Notes: generated from the letters alone by a model not told the origin. A DNA stretch of 64,000 bases from Enchytraeus crypticus (GCA_905160935.1 CAJHZI010000422.1:646001-710000); one strand, 5' to 3'; positions 46,835 through 58,589 are shown, numbered from the stretch's first letter. Program-made: numbers and translations.

Positions 46835-49800
46835 ATGAATCATATTTCCGATAACATCCCTGCTCAATCAGAGAAAGAAATGACAACATCTGCGCTAACA
46901 GAACATCATAAAGAAAACGGACTGGAGACGGGCTCTAGAAGTGACCAAGAAGAAGAAGAAGAAGAGTTAGGCTTGGATGAAGAAGAAGAAAATGAAGAAG
47001 AAGACCTGGAGAATGGTTTAGGTGCTATACCTGGAATTCACTTTGATGAAGATCTGGCTTTTTCAAATCACCGGCAGCGGCTAGCCGGTCGCACGGCTGA
47101 GCCGGAGCTGCCGAGCACAGTGGAGGTTTTGAAGACGAGAGATGGCAGCACTGTTTATCTCGTGGGCACCGCACACTTCAGTGAGAGCAGTCAACAAGAT
47201 GTCTGCCGTGTGAGTCGAGAAATAATCTTAGTAATTAAAATAATCTCATCATTAATTTTCACACTTCGCAGTTCGTTAAGACCTCCTCGTGTTGTGTACG
47301 GGTTGTTTGAAGAGTTGACCAGCCAGTGACTCCGCGTGTCGTAGAAGGCGACTAAAGCACTAACATCCATACCAGAGTCAGAAAAGGTATTAGGTTGGGG
47401 AGCGCCTAGGCTTCAGAAATTGCTACAAAAATTTATCTGAATGGATAAGTCTCAAATAGTGGATTGGCTGGTGATTGATTGATTGATTGATTGATTGACA
47501 GATAATGCAGTCGACACAGCGTGACGTAGTTCTAGTAGAGCTGTGTAGTAGTAGGATTAACCTCTCTATTGATTGATTGATTGAGTTATTGATTGATTGA
47601 CTGATTGATTGACTGATTGATTGATTGATTGACTGATTGATTGATTGATTGATTGACGTACAGATAATGCAGTCTACACAGCCTGATGTGGTTCTTCTAG
47701 AGTTGTGTAGCAGCAGGATTAACCTATCTATTGATTGATTGATTGATTGACTGACTGATTGATTGATTGATTTATTGATTGATGTACAGATAATGCAGGC
47801 CACTCAGCCTGATGTGGTTCTACTAGAGTTGTGTAGCAGTAGGATTAATGTACTCAGCTTGGATGAAGAGACACTGATGAGAGAGGCTGGAAATATCAAC
47901 ATGGAAAAAATCAGACTAACCATTCAACAGGTCTCACTAACTCACTGACTAATTGAAAGATTGATTGATTGACAAAATGGTTGATTGACAGATTGATTGA
48001 TTGATTGAATAACTGATGGATAGATTGAATGACTGATAGAATGACTGACGGATAGATTGACTGACTGATTGATTGACTGACAGGTAGATTAATTGACTGA
48101 CTGATTGATTGAGTGAGAGGTAGATTGATTGACTGACAGATTGATTGATTGATTTATTGAATGACTGTCAGATCGATTGACTGATTGATTGATTGACTGA
48201 TCGTTAGATTAATAACTGACTGACAGATAGATTGATTGACTTGTTGATTGATTGATTGACTTGTTGATTGATTGATTGACTTGTTGATTGATTAGTTGAC
48301 TGATAGATAGATTGATTGATTTGTTGATTGATTGATTGACTTGTTGATTGATTGACTGACAGATAGATGGATTGACTTGTTGATTGATTGATTGACTGAC
48401 AGATTGATTGATTGATTGACTGATTTATTTATTTATTGATTGATTACTGACAAGACTGGTACCTGGAGTGCTGCACATACTGTTTATTGATTGATAGATT
48501 GATTGATTGATTGATAGATTGATGGATTGATTGATTGATTACAGACAGGACTAGTACCTGGTGTTCTACACGTATTACTGCTCAACATGACTGCGCACAT
48601 CACTAGACAGCACTGTTGATTGATTGACTGATTGATTGATTGATTGATTGATTGACTGCAGACAGGACTGGTACCTGGAGTACTGCACAACATACTGTTG
48701 ATTGACAGATTGATTGATGGATTACAGACAGGTCTGGTACCTGGAGTGCTGCACATACTGCTGCTCAGCATGACGGCTCATATCACTAAACAGCTGGGCA
48801 TGGCGCCGGGGGGAGAGTTCAGGACAGCGTTCAGAGAGGCCAAGCTCATCCCAGGCTGCAGGGTTCACCTGGGTGACCGGCCCATCAGCATCACCCTGGG
48901 CAGGGCCCTGGGGTCATTAACCTGGCTGCAGAAACTGAGACTTGCCTGGCATCTCCTTACTACCAATGATACCATCAGGTGAGCTGATTGATTGATTGGC
49001 TGATTGATTGATTGGTTGATTGATTGATAGATTGATTAGCTGATTGATTGATTGATTGATTGATTGGCTGATTGACTGATTGATTGATTGGTGTAGTGAT
49101 TGACTAAATGATACATTTGAATATTATTCACGATACAGTTGATTAATTCATGTATTCATTTGTGGGTATAGATATTGTTCTTTTGCTTAGTCAGCTATCC
49201 TGTTGAGTAATTGTTCATAATAATTTATGGATTACTGATCAATCAAAAAACTAGTCTGTGACTGATTAATTGGCCTATTGATTGATTGATAATTGGTCAG
49301 TTAATTTATTGATTGATATATTCACTTACAGATCGATCTGGGTGAATTGATCTGCAGTGATGTGTGCTGTGGGGACGTCCTTGACATCATCCCTGGATGA
49401 GAAAACGGACGTTAAGCCTTTAGTATTGTTATAGTAATTATTATTATTGATTGATTGGTTGGCAGACTGATTGATTGATTGACTGCAGTAAGGAGGACGT
49501 GGAGAAATGTAAACAGAAGGACTTGCTGGAGGAGATGTTGAAAGAGATGACGGGAGAATTTCCTGCGCTTAGTCGCGTGTTTGTTGCTGAGAGAGATCTG
49601 TATCTAGCCAACTCTCTCCAGCAAGCAGCTCAGCGTCTCATTGACCCTCAGACCAGATCACGTGAGTTCTGTATACTAGGTCACACGTGATGACGTGAGC
49701 TTTGTTTACTAGATCACACGTGATGACGTGAGCTTTGTTTACTAGATCACACGTGATGACGTGAGCTTTGTTTACTAGGTCACACGTGATGACGTGAGCT

Positions 49801-50300
49801 TTGTTTACTAGGTCACACGTGATGACGTGAGCTTTGTTTACTAAGTCACACGTGATCACGTGAGCTTTGTTAACACACGTGATCACGTGAGCTTTGTTTA
49901 CTAGGTCACACGTGATGACGTGAGCTTTGTTTACTAGTCACACGTGATGACGTGAGCTTTGTAGATCACACGTGATGACGTGAGCTTTGTTTACTAGGTC
50001 ACACGTGATGACGTGAGCTTTGTTTACTAGGTCACACGTGATGACGTGAGCTTTGTTTACTAGTCACACGTGATCACGTGAGCTTTGTTTACTGTAACAC
50101 ACGTGATAGCTCAATAGCGCAGTCAGTAGATCGAGTGGCTGAAAATTGTATGATATATTTCCCGGCTAATCTTGTAGTGAGTTAGTCCAGTTGATTTATA
50201 TTTCTATGGATTTGTGGTTCAGTGGATTCTTTTTAATTGTAGATTATAAATACTTGTAATAATTAGCAGCTATAAGCTATCATAGAATGGTAGCACAGTC

Positions 50301-50342
<42 letters not shown>

Positions 50343-51935
50343 CATGTGTCTAGGATTCATTCCGTCAGTGATTGTTGGAGTGGTTGGTATCGGTCACGTG
50401 GCTGGCATCAAAGAGAACTGGAACAAGACTGCCGATATTAAATCACTACTCACGTATGTACTCGTGTATCCCCCGTTGTATTGCATTGTATTGAAACAAT
50501 GGTATTGTACTTGATTGCAGTGGAATGAATTGTATTGTATTGTATTGTAGTATGTTGTATTTTATTGTATTGTATTTTATTATATTGCATTGTTTTGTAC
50601 TGTATTGAACAGTATTATAATATATTATCTTGCATTGTTTTGCATTATGCTGTATTGTTTTGTATCGTATCATAGCATATCATATAACATTGTATTATAA
50701 TGTATTTTATTGAATTGTATTGCTTTGTATTGCCTTGCATTGTATATAATTATTAGCTAGTGGTCTAATTTAAAATTATTTACAAATTAATTACCTAATT
50801 ATTTCTTTACATTGACAGGATTTAATATGATTTCTCTAGATACTGAATTGTTAGACTTTAAAAATACGCAAGATTAAGTGCGTGATTATTTGTCATTATT
50901 TTATTATTTTTCTGTATTTTAACTGCGTGATACACCCCATTAGCTACTGCGGAATAGGCGAAACGTATACTGTGTAATTCGTAATACAAAACTGGGCAAG
51001 AACTGCAGAACTGCTGAGGAATGCAATTGGAAACCATATCAGGGCCATACGTTTCTTCCAAGCCTAGGACATTAGTGGTATTGATAAAGGCTTGTTTGTT
51101 GTCCTGGGTTAATTGGTTAGATCGATGAAGCATTTAAAGCGAACTGGTAAAGCTGGTAAAGCTAATGTTAACGTCAGTTTTCTCACTCGAAGCGACTCAG
51201 TGACGAGCGAGCCCAGGATTGTAGTAGAATATATGCTTTGGATCTGCTGATCATAGCAACATTGGAGAGAGCGAGAGACAAGCATATTCCTGCCTGATCA
51301 TCCTTTGTAATATGTGTGGCAGGTAATCGACTGTGAAATTTTCTTTAATTAAAGTTCAGACTTTACAAAGTATTGAATATATAATGAGTATTTAATATGG
51401 CATCTCTACTTAATTAGGAAGTGTTGAGGTTTTTATTTATGTTCACTCTACTGTCATACACTTTGTGAGAATAGTTTGATGTTTGTAATTTTTGTTCACG
51501 TTATGCTTTGTAAAGGTGATTGATTTATTACTTTATTATTTGATTGATTGACTGGTTGATTGATTGACTGATTGATAGATTAAGTGATTGATTGACTGAT
51601 TGATTGATTGGTAGATTGTTTGACTGATTGATTGACTGATTAATTGATTGATTGATTGACTGCTTGATTGACTGATTGAATGATTGATTAATTCAGTGAT
51701 TGACTAATTGATTGATTGATAGATTAACTGATTGATTGATTGACTGATTGATTGATTGATTGACTGATTGATTGATTGATTCAGAGTACCACCACCTAGC
51801 ACAGTAAGCACATGTGCCAGGTACTTGGTAAGAGGTGCCGCTGTAGGCACAGTGCTTTACGGCTGCTACAAGATCTGCAAGTTCCTCACGTTCACTTGTG
51901 CCTCTGATCTTCTGCCTGCAGCCTCTAGTAGATGA
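46835..51935 (+). CDS. TRABD: TRABD, TraB domain-containing protein (6 exons, complete)
   Basis: Exons: 46835-47209, 47790-47930, 48728-48978, 49489-49661, 50354-50453, 51785-51935. They total 1191 nt and encode 396 residues, with GT/AG junctions and compatible phases. It is a TraB/PrgY family protein. These carry two GxxH motifs and are related to Tiki-type putative metalloproteases; the exact role of TRABD is unsettled. Residues 1-90 are acidic and low-complexity (DQEEEEEELGLDEEEENEEE), then VYLVGTAHFS with the first GxxH at 111-114, QPDVVLLELC, HITKQLGMAPGGEFRTAF, HLGDRPISITL, CKQKDLLEEM, GEFPALSRVFVAERDLYL, and IVGVVGIGHVAGIKENW with the second GxxH at 325-328. Exon 6 encodes a hydrophobic segment ([14 protein letters not shown]) as expected for the C-terminal membrane anchor. 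All five acceptors follow GATT tracts. Exons 2 and 3 have upstream decoy copies, the exon 4 donor seeds a minisatellite, and exon 6 has a second copy at 58843. Confidence 0.95.
47460..47789 (+). repeat. GATT tract with two decoy copies of TRABD exon 2
   Basis: (GATT)n alternates with two exon-2-like segments starting at about 47503 and 47664, each preceded by acag and reading ATAATGCAGTC... through AGGATTAACCT. Each encodes IMQSTQ(R/P)DVVL(V/L)ELC and SSRINLSID, then stops at the TGA of the following GATT repeat. The true exon starts at 47790. Confidence 0.9.
47950..48440 (+). repeat. long degenerate GATT tract in TRABD intron 2
   Basis: About 490 bases of gattgattgac, gattgatagattg and gacttgttgattg variants on the sense strand, upstream of the exon 3 decoys. 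Confidence 0.92.
48438..48727 (+). repeat. three decoy copies of TRABD exon 3 start within GATT repeats
   Basis: Partial copies start near 48450, 48547 and 48664. The second is longest and encodes TGLVPGVLHVLLLNMTAHI plus TRQHC before TGA. The true exon 3 starts at 48728 with ACAGGTCTGGTACCTGGAG. Differences between the longest copy and the real exon are mostly at third codon positions. Confidence 0.88.
48985..49100 (+). repeat. GATT tract after TRABD exon 3
   Basis: gattgattggctgattgatt units directly after the exon 3 donor. A further short tract precedes exon 4. Confidence 0.9.
49370..49445 (+). mobile_element. short SINE-like 3' module
   Basis: ggggacgtccttgacatcat, then gagaaaacggacgttaagcc and an ATT-rich tail. 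The same module is at about 59435-59515 and, less complete, at about 470-540, 1310-1365 and 43815. It shares gacgtcc...gacgttaa with families A and D. Confidence 0.55.
49662..50105 (+). repeat. 33-bp minisatellite seeded on the TRABD exon 4 donor
   Basis: About 13 copies of a 33-bp unit (gtgagctttgtttactaggt plus cacacgtgatgac). The array starts at the donor itself (AGATCAC|gtgagttctg) and each unit repeats a (t)gac|gtgagc donor-like site and a palindromic cacgtg. Confidence 0.92.
50300..50343 (+). repeat. GATT tract abutting TRABD exon 5 acceptor
   Basis: Pure (GATT)n about ten bases before the acceptor atgtgtctag| at 50353. Confidence 0.95.
51530..51784 (+). repeat. GATT tract abutting TRABD exon 6 acceptor
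   Basis: Degenerate (GATT)n with gactgattg variants runs directly into gattgattcag|AGTACC. Confidence 0.95.
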
Positions 51936-51990
51936 TAGTAGAGGACCTTGCTGTTGATCTGTTGCCTGCAGCCTATAGTAGATGATTGTA
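51905..51990 (+). repeat. tandem duplication around the TRABD stop codon
   Basis: gatcttctgcctgcagcctctagtagatga is repeated as gatctgttgcctgcagcctatagtagatga about 50 bases later, after the stop at 51935. The downstream terminal-exon copy (58843) has only one such segment, so the duplication is probably younger than that copy. Confidence 0.75.
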
Positions 51991-52079
51991 GCTGTAGTGC
52001 TCTCTACGGCGCTTCTGTCGTTGTTGTTAAGTACTGAGTGATAACTGATAGGTCTAGACTGTAGTACGCCCCTCTACAA

Positions 52080-52350
52080 TCAGTCAATTAATTAATCAGT
52101 CAGTGTCAATCAATCAATCAGTCAGTGTCAATCAATCAGTCGGTGTCAATCAATCAATCACGTGTATATAATCAAGTATTAGATGGTGTCTATGACAACA
52201 TCTAGTGCTGTGTGTCTATGACAACATCTAGTGCAGTTCTATGACAACATCTAGTGCTGTGTGTCTATGACAACATCTAGTGCCGTGTGTCTATGACAAC
52301 ATCAAGTGCTGTGTGTCTATGACAACATCTAGTGCTGTGTGTCTATGACA
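52080..52350. repeat. TCAA tract and 24-bp minisatellite downstream of TRABD
   Basis: (TCAA)n at 52080-52160, then six copies of gtgtctatgacaacatctag plus tgct at about 52180-52350. No gene. Confidence 0.9.
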
Positions 52351-54420
52351 CATCCAGATATTATAAAGAGTTCAGCTCATTGACATTAAACTTAATTTGT
52401 TTTAACTTTTACATGTCAATAAATCCGTTAAAGCCAAAACAATATGCGAAACAATATGTAATGGAGAGTCGCGAGATCTTAAACGGTGCCGATCCAGTCA
52501 TTTATGACACGCTTGAACCACTACTGTAAGCTAGCTCCTACTCGTACGGTAGGGTCAGTGCACAATCGTGCAATACAGTATAACAATGATTAGAATTCAA
52601 ATAATCATCAACATCATTGTACCTTTAATCCCAGTTTAACTAGGGCCGGGTAGGAATAGGAGCTCTTGGACAGCTTTCAACGCGAACATTATATGAAAAC
52701 GCTATTTTCTGTCAACAACCTAAAATATAGAGTAACAACAATAATAATAGGCCTAATATCGCAACTTACACAGCCATAATGGAATAAGTTTTACTATATG
52801 ATTTGGAAAGCTTGGATGCTGAAACAATATAGAAGGACTCAATAACGGATGTGACCGAACCATTATGGATTGAAGCTATAAATGAGATATTAGGTGCAGG
52901 AGCTTGTATCTTGCAGGATGTGATTTTGTCAGAATGGATTCAGGGATAGGAGGTAGATGGGAGCGCAGGCAACGATTTGAAACCTTCCAGTGCAAGAGGA
53001 TTGCTTCCGTGTCTTTGCATAAGTTATGTATGGAATAGTACACACTGCAAGCTCCAAGTCTTACGTCCCATATTTGACCGCAAGATAGCGTCTCGGTGAT
53101 AGAGTTTTGTGGAGCCCGACAAGGTTATTCCGTAATCTGGATTGTGTCTAGGCCTATGTACTGTATATCTTATATATGGCAGGAGCAAGTGGAAATTTAG
53201 CTAAGATATTCGACCGATTTTCAGTATGTGATGGATTCAAATCCTGGGCTCGCCCGTCACTGAGATTTTACATTTACATTCACTGACATTGGAAACTGAC
53301 GTTTACATTAGCTTATCATTAGCGTGTTTGACAAAGGAACAAGTTCCAGAGTGAAGCCTTTACAGAATTATCGCTACGAGCTTGAAGGATTGAAAGATGT
53401 GTGAGATGTTTGCACCAATGAATAAATATGACCTAAGATGTTTTGCGTTTGAGTTGAATGATGATGTGATGTAATTGTTTCAAGATACTCTTTGATAAGA
53501 TGGTTGCATCATGTGGCATTAATCTGTGATATCTTTCTTGTATTTTATTTTGTTTCTAATATACCAGGTTGCTTTAAAAGGGGACCAGCATATTTAGGAA
53601 TGATAGCGAATTAATCATACGAATAAAAATGAATAGAGGGTCTATAATATTAGGCCTATAGGGCCTATATAATAGCCTACACTAAATGTTATGAGAATTG
53701 AAAACACAAACAAGAGCCACGTTTGCAGTGACGCCAAAAATAGAATTGTACACTGCGTAATACTATTTTTAGCAACATAAGAATTCCTCTGCTTTGGTGC
53801 TACAAGTACATGTGTACGTATGATCGTGCGTTGGATCTGCACAATGGAACATGGGCACCTCAGCGCAAGCATTCTTTTACCCTTATGTGTTCTAAGAACT
53901 TGCAGTGAAGCCTTCACCTCTTCTCGATGACCATCATCTGGTAGATGAGAAGGATATATTCGTATAGTCTTCCTGGGTTCTTGTACTTGATGCGTTTGCG
54001 AGGAAGCAATCGTGCATACGATTAGTATGGTAGCGTTGAGTATGTCAATACATATATGTATGCCTATTATAGGCTATGTGAATGCTATTTCATTTTATAT
54101 ACGTAAAATTTATTTACAATCATGTACTAAACTTCATAATCTCAATGGAGTGAAATAATAATTTGTTTCTATGAGGTAACTAACGAATTTGTTTCTATGA
54201 GATAACTAACGAATTTGTCTCTATGAGATAATTAGCCTACTGGGATTCAGTTTCTTCTGTTGAGAATCTCGGTGCTAGCTGTCCTTGACCACCATATTAC
54301 AGTCCATGAACACATTTTTGCAAAATATTTAATTCTTTATTAATATACTGTTAGACGAAGAGCCATTCTGTAGGCCTACAGTCCTTAAGCAGGTAAAGCT
54401 AATGTTAATGTCAGTTTCCT
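52351..54420. other. unannotated interval
   Basis: No recognisable coding exon. Contains a degraded family A SINE at about 53195-53310, short TCA runs near 52605 and a three-copy 26-bp repeat (gaatttgtttctatgagata) at about 54160-54235. Confidence 0.5.
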
Positions 54421-54424
54421 CGCT

Positions 54425-54660
54425 TAATTTTTTCAAATCGTCACAGGCATATTTCTTTTATATTCGTGATCTTTGTCCGTTTGATCTCTAAACCGTTAGG
54501 CAATTTATTCCATTTTCCCTGTAACCAGTCCAGTGAATGTCCGAGATTTTGCACTCAGATCAGCGCGGCTGGGATTCGAACCCATGAGGGTTCAATTCAC
54601 CTCAGGAACTGTCATTTAAAACTTCATGACGTTACCCCTACGCCATTGAGACATTCTAAT
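54425..54660 (-). mobile_element. tRNA-derived SINE, family B
   Basis: Reverse-orientation copy: aaccgttaggcaatttattc, gattttgcactcagatcagc, gggattcgaacccatgag and cgttacccctacgccattga at the head. Confidence 0.78.
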
Positions 54661-55034
54661 GGTGCTGCTCTCGTGCCGTACAAGCTGGACTGCGCTACTG
54701 CAACTCCTTGTTTCTGACTCTTCCCTGCTGCGAGATTAACAGATAGCAGTTCATCTAGAATTGTCCCGCGCGCGCATTCCTCCGTAGCAATACGGAAGAA
54801 TGCTATATACTATTTGCGAGTTACTCCAATTAACAATTCCTTGCATTGGCACAAATTTGGAGAACGCATTATTTACAGGACAGTTTCTCTGATAATAATA
54901 ACAACAATTAGAGTGCTACAGTCATCAATGACAACATCGAGCATTATTGAGACAAAATCAAGCCGGCGAGCGAAAAGAAGTCCAAAAACGGTGAAAATTC
55001 CAAAATCCGGAAATTCAGTCCAAAGTAAAGGGAG

Positions 55035-55580
55035 TCAAAGGAAAGGTGGTTTAGGCGCAGGTCGCTGCTCATGGACACTGGGTGGAAAAGAGAGATGGAA
55101 AAGATAGGTCTTCAACTGCCTATGGAACAGCTCATAGGAAAGCAAAGGCCGATGTGATTCAAATGAAGATTTCCGAAGATTGGATGGAAGAGAATTCCAG
55201 ATCTGAGGTGCAGCATGCTGGAAAGAACGATTAGATAGCTTAGAGCGTGAAGGTAAGCTAGGTCTCACAAGAGTAATTAACTTAGAAGACCGAGTAATAG
55301 CAGGCTGCATCACTTTAATCAAGTGAGACATACAAGTTTGTCCAGGGATGGTGATGGACTTGTAGGTTAACGAAGCTGTTTTGTAAATGATACGCTCTTT
55401 AATCTTTAGCCAGTGCAAAGACTTTAAAATAGGCGTAACATGTGAGTACTTGGAACTACAAAAAATTGCTCGCGCAAGAGAATTCTGAACAAACTGCAAC
55501 CGATCAATCTCACAGCCAGGGAGATTTAAAAACAGGGAATTGCGGTAGTCCAACTTCGATTGCACAAGAGCACTTGTAGC
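55035..55580 (-). mobile_element. LINE (CR1/L2/jockey-like) reverse-transcriptase C-terminus
   Basis: A 176-codon minus-strand frame includes SKLDYRNSLFLNLPGCEIDR, LQFVQNSLARAIF, THVTPILKSLHWL-type (SHVTPILKSLHWLKIKERI), a RSFQHAAPQIWNSLPSNLR block and FHRQLKTYLF. This is the region after the RT catalytic core in CR1/L2-type elements. It is 5'-truncated and flanked by family C repeats. Confidence 0.85.
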
Positions 55581-56361
55581 CTACATGATATACATGTAGG
55601 CTACAAGTCCGTCAAGTTAATAACTCTATAGATAGACCAAGCTTTCCTTCTCGCAGCAAACTGTCCATGCCGTTCCTTCTCGCGCACTGCTCCACAGATC
55701 AGGAATTCTCTTCCTTCCACTTTGCGACCCTCTCAACTTCCATTCGTCAGCCTTTCCTTCTTTGTGTTTTTGGACCTTTCTTTTTTGCTGTTTTTGGACC
55801 TTTCTTTTTTGCTCGCCGGCTTGATTTGTCTCATTAGTGCTCAATGTTGTCATTGACGACTGTAGCACACTAATTGTTGTTATTTTTATTATTATTATTA
55901 TTTCATAAGCTGTTTATAAGCTGGCCTATAAGTAGCAGGCTAAATAAGTATTCATTCGAGTCTTTGCACCGTTTTGGACCTTTCTTTTGCTCGACAGCTT
56001 GATTTTGTCTCAATAGTGCTCGATGTTGTCATTGATGACAGTATTACTCTAATTGTCATTATTATTATTATTATTAGGATTATGATAAAATTTGCTATAT
56101 TTGATCTTCAAAAATCTTTGATTACGTCATCTTTGCAAATGTTTATATATGACGTTTAATTTAAATTTTTGTTGTTAAAGCGTAAACAACAATATTAAGT
56201 AGAATCTTACAATACTTCATATACGTAATCTTTAATTCACCATTTCTTGGTAGAAAACATAAACATATACATTTCAAAATAAGACGCAACAGCATAGCCT
56301 ACATGTAAAACTTTTAAATTGAAAATATAAATTGTATCAAGCATGCATAGGCTACAATACA

Positions 56362-56600
56362 TAGAATGTCTAAATAGCGTAGGGATAACGTCATGAAGTT
56401 TTAAATGACAAATCCAGAGGTGAATTAAACCCTCGTGGGTTCGAATCCCGGCCGCTCTGATCTGAGAGTAAAATCTCGGACATTCACTGGACGGGCTACA
56501 CGGAAAATGGTCTAAATTGCCTAACGGTTTAAACATGTGGTTTTAAAATTGATAGATATCGACACGGTTGATTATTCACTGTAATGCGTGTTTACTTTTT
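56362..56600 (+). mobile_element. tRNA-derived SINE, family B
   Basis: agaatgtctaaatagcgtag head, B-box-like gggttcgaatccc, gctctgatctgagagtaaaa, and a tgattattcactgtaatgcg tail. Confidence 0.8.
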
Positions 56601-56784
56601 TTACATAGGCCTACAACATTCATAGTCTATAGGCCTAAACAATGCATATAAAAGTTTAACAGTCTAAATATATTCACAAACTGTGTAATAATTAAAATAT
56701 AGTATTTTTAAATAAATGCAAAAATTTAACGAGTACTCGACAAAGAGTCATTAATTGCTATCCATTGCAAATTTAGGCTACTTT

Positions 56785-56865
56785 TGTACTCTGTACTCTG
56801 GTACTTTTGTACTCTGTACTCTGGTACTTTTGTACTCTGTACTCTGGTACTTTTGTACTCTGGAG
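56785..56865. repeat. 23-bp tandem repeat
   Basis: Three to four copies of tactctgtactctggtactt plus ttg. Confidence 0.9.
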
Positions 56866-57151
56866 ATTCCAAATTCTGCTTAGCATTTAACTTTTAATTA
56901 ATTATTAGATTATGTAAGAATGCAAATCTATGGTATTTATATAATAAATCAAATGGTAAAAAACCGCAATACCACTGAAAATATAGGCTAGAACATTATT
57001 TTTGGCAAATGTACGGAAAATCTTTGAAAAGATACAACTGTAAGCCCTACACCTTAGAAAAGCTTTCCATTTCAGATTTATTCTGTTGTAGGCTACCGCT
57101 GGAATACCATAAAGTGGAACTGGCACAGCTTTCATACGAATTAGCTTCAAG

Positions 57152-57498
57152 CAGGGGCGGATCCAGGAATTTTTTAAGGGGGGGCCGAATTTTTTTTGAG
57201 AGTGTAAATTTTTTTGCTTAGGCCTACTCCCCGCCTTCTTCGGGACATGTGACGCAACCAGACAAATTTCTGTGAGGGGGGGGCTCAAAATTTGTTCACT
57301 ACAGCGTTCGGCTCATAGAGTGAGTGTATCCCCGTACCTTACCTCACCCCGCCCGCCCCCCTTACCACTGCCACTACTAACATGTTTACACATCGAAATT
57401 TCCATAGAAACAATGAAAATATAGTTTAAAATTGTTATCGTCAGACCTAAGGGGGGGCCCGGGCCCCCTGCATGGGCCCCCCCCTGGATCCGCCACGG
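57152..57498. mobile_element. non-autonomous hAT-like element (MITE), 347 bp
   Basis: The left end CAGGGGCGGATCCAGGAATT and the right end (reversed) CCGTGGCGGATCCAGGGGGG are inverted repeats. They are flanked by gcttcaag (57144-57151) and gcttcaaa (57499-57506), a 7/8 match for an 8-bp target duplication. Interior has poly-G/C runs and no transposase. Confidence 0.82.
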
Positions 57499-57824
57499 GC
57501 TTCAAAGGAACATCGATTGAAGCTTTCGTTCCCAGTCTGCCTAATATAATATAATGTTAGCCGCAGTGTAAAATTTCCCCCTGGTTTCGTGCCATTCACA
57601 CTTGAAATATTTTTCACTTTAATAGGGTTTTCACTTCACAGTTCGTTGAGACCATTGCAATGAAATTGTGATGCCTCATTCGGTAACGTGGTGTCGACAC
57701 TCGTTTTGGCAGTGCGCCTGTCAAGCTGTAGGTCAGAGGTGAGTAATTTTGCTTGACTAATTTAAATTTTACAGTACATTCGTGATTTAGGTAAACACAC
57801 ACACACACACACTCTCTCTCTCTC

Positions 57825-57960
57825 TCCCTCTCTTAGTGCACTGCCTACTGGCAGGTCCATGGAAAATAGCGTCTCCACTCTTCTCTGTCTTGCGCTTTCC
57901 TCTTCATGTCCACATATGCTTGGGTGTTTTAATCATCTAACATTCCTAATCTCGGCCTGT
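57825..57960 (-). mobile_element. LINE 3'-end fragment
   Basis: Reverse complement of the GRPRLGML...EMKRKAQDREEWRRYF-type relic seen at 41320 and 35835. Confidence 0.6.
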
Positions 57961-58094
57961 CTATGTCGAGTCAAGTAAACACTACTAGATTTTAAAATAA
58001 AATTTCTTTATGATTGTAAGAGTATGAAGTCTCAGCCACTTGCTTGAGGTTAAAATCTAATCAATGAAATTTCGAAATCAAATTTCGAAATCAA

Positions 58095-58250
58095 ATTTCG
58101 AATCTCAGCCGCGCTGATCTGAGAGTAAAATCTCGGATATTCACTGGACTGGCTACAGGGAAAATGGACAAAATTTCTCAATGGATTTATCATGTGGTAT
58201 TAAAAGTGATAGACATCAACGTAGTTGATCATTTCACTATAATATTATTA
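58095..58250 (+). mobile_element. tRNA-derived SINE, family B, 5'-truncated
   Basis: Begins near gaatctcagccgcgctgatc, continues gagagtaaaatctcggatat and ends with gatcatttcactataatatt. Confidence 0.75.
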
Positions 58251-58589
58251 TAAAATATATCTCTGTTGTTGCTGTTGTCGAGTGAAATTGACAATAAGAC
58301 TCTTGCTTTCAATGTTACTTACAACAGTGACTTACAATGCGTGTACACTCTAAGTCTCTACAAAGCTTGATACTAAGCCGCTTAATATTATCTTTATTGA
58401 TTGATAGAGTTTGTTTTGATTTCATTTAAATTACAATTGATAATTTATAGTTATCAAATATTACAGTAGTAAGTCCAACTTAATGACTATTGATTGATGT
58501 ATTGTTTGATTGATTGATATTTATACTTAGCAATTTCAGATGGGCTTGGTATTGTTTAGTAGTAGGATCAGCATAATGATTGATTGACT

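Noticed and set aside
49638..49886. Minus-strand frame of repeated VNKAHVITCDL units
   Set aside because: Antisense translation of the 33-bp minisatellite.
34621..50105. CRISPR-like arrays among the regular repeats
   Set aside because: Units are contiguous, without unique spacers, in animal introns; they are minisatellites.
53642..53917. 91-codon minus-strand frame
   Set aside because: No similarity recognised and no exon context.
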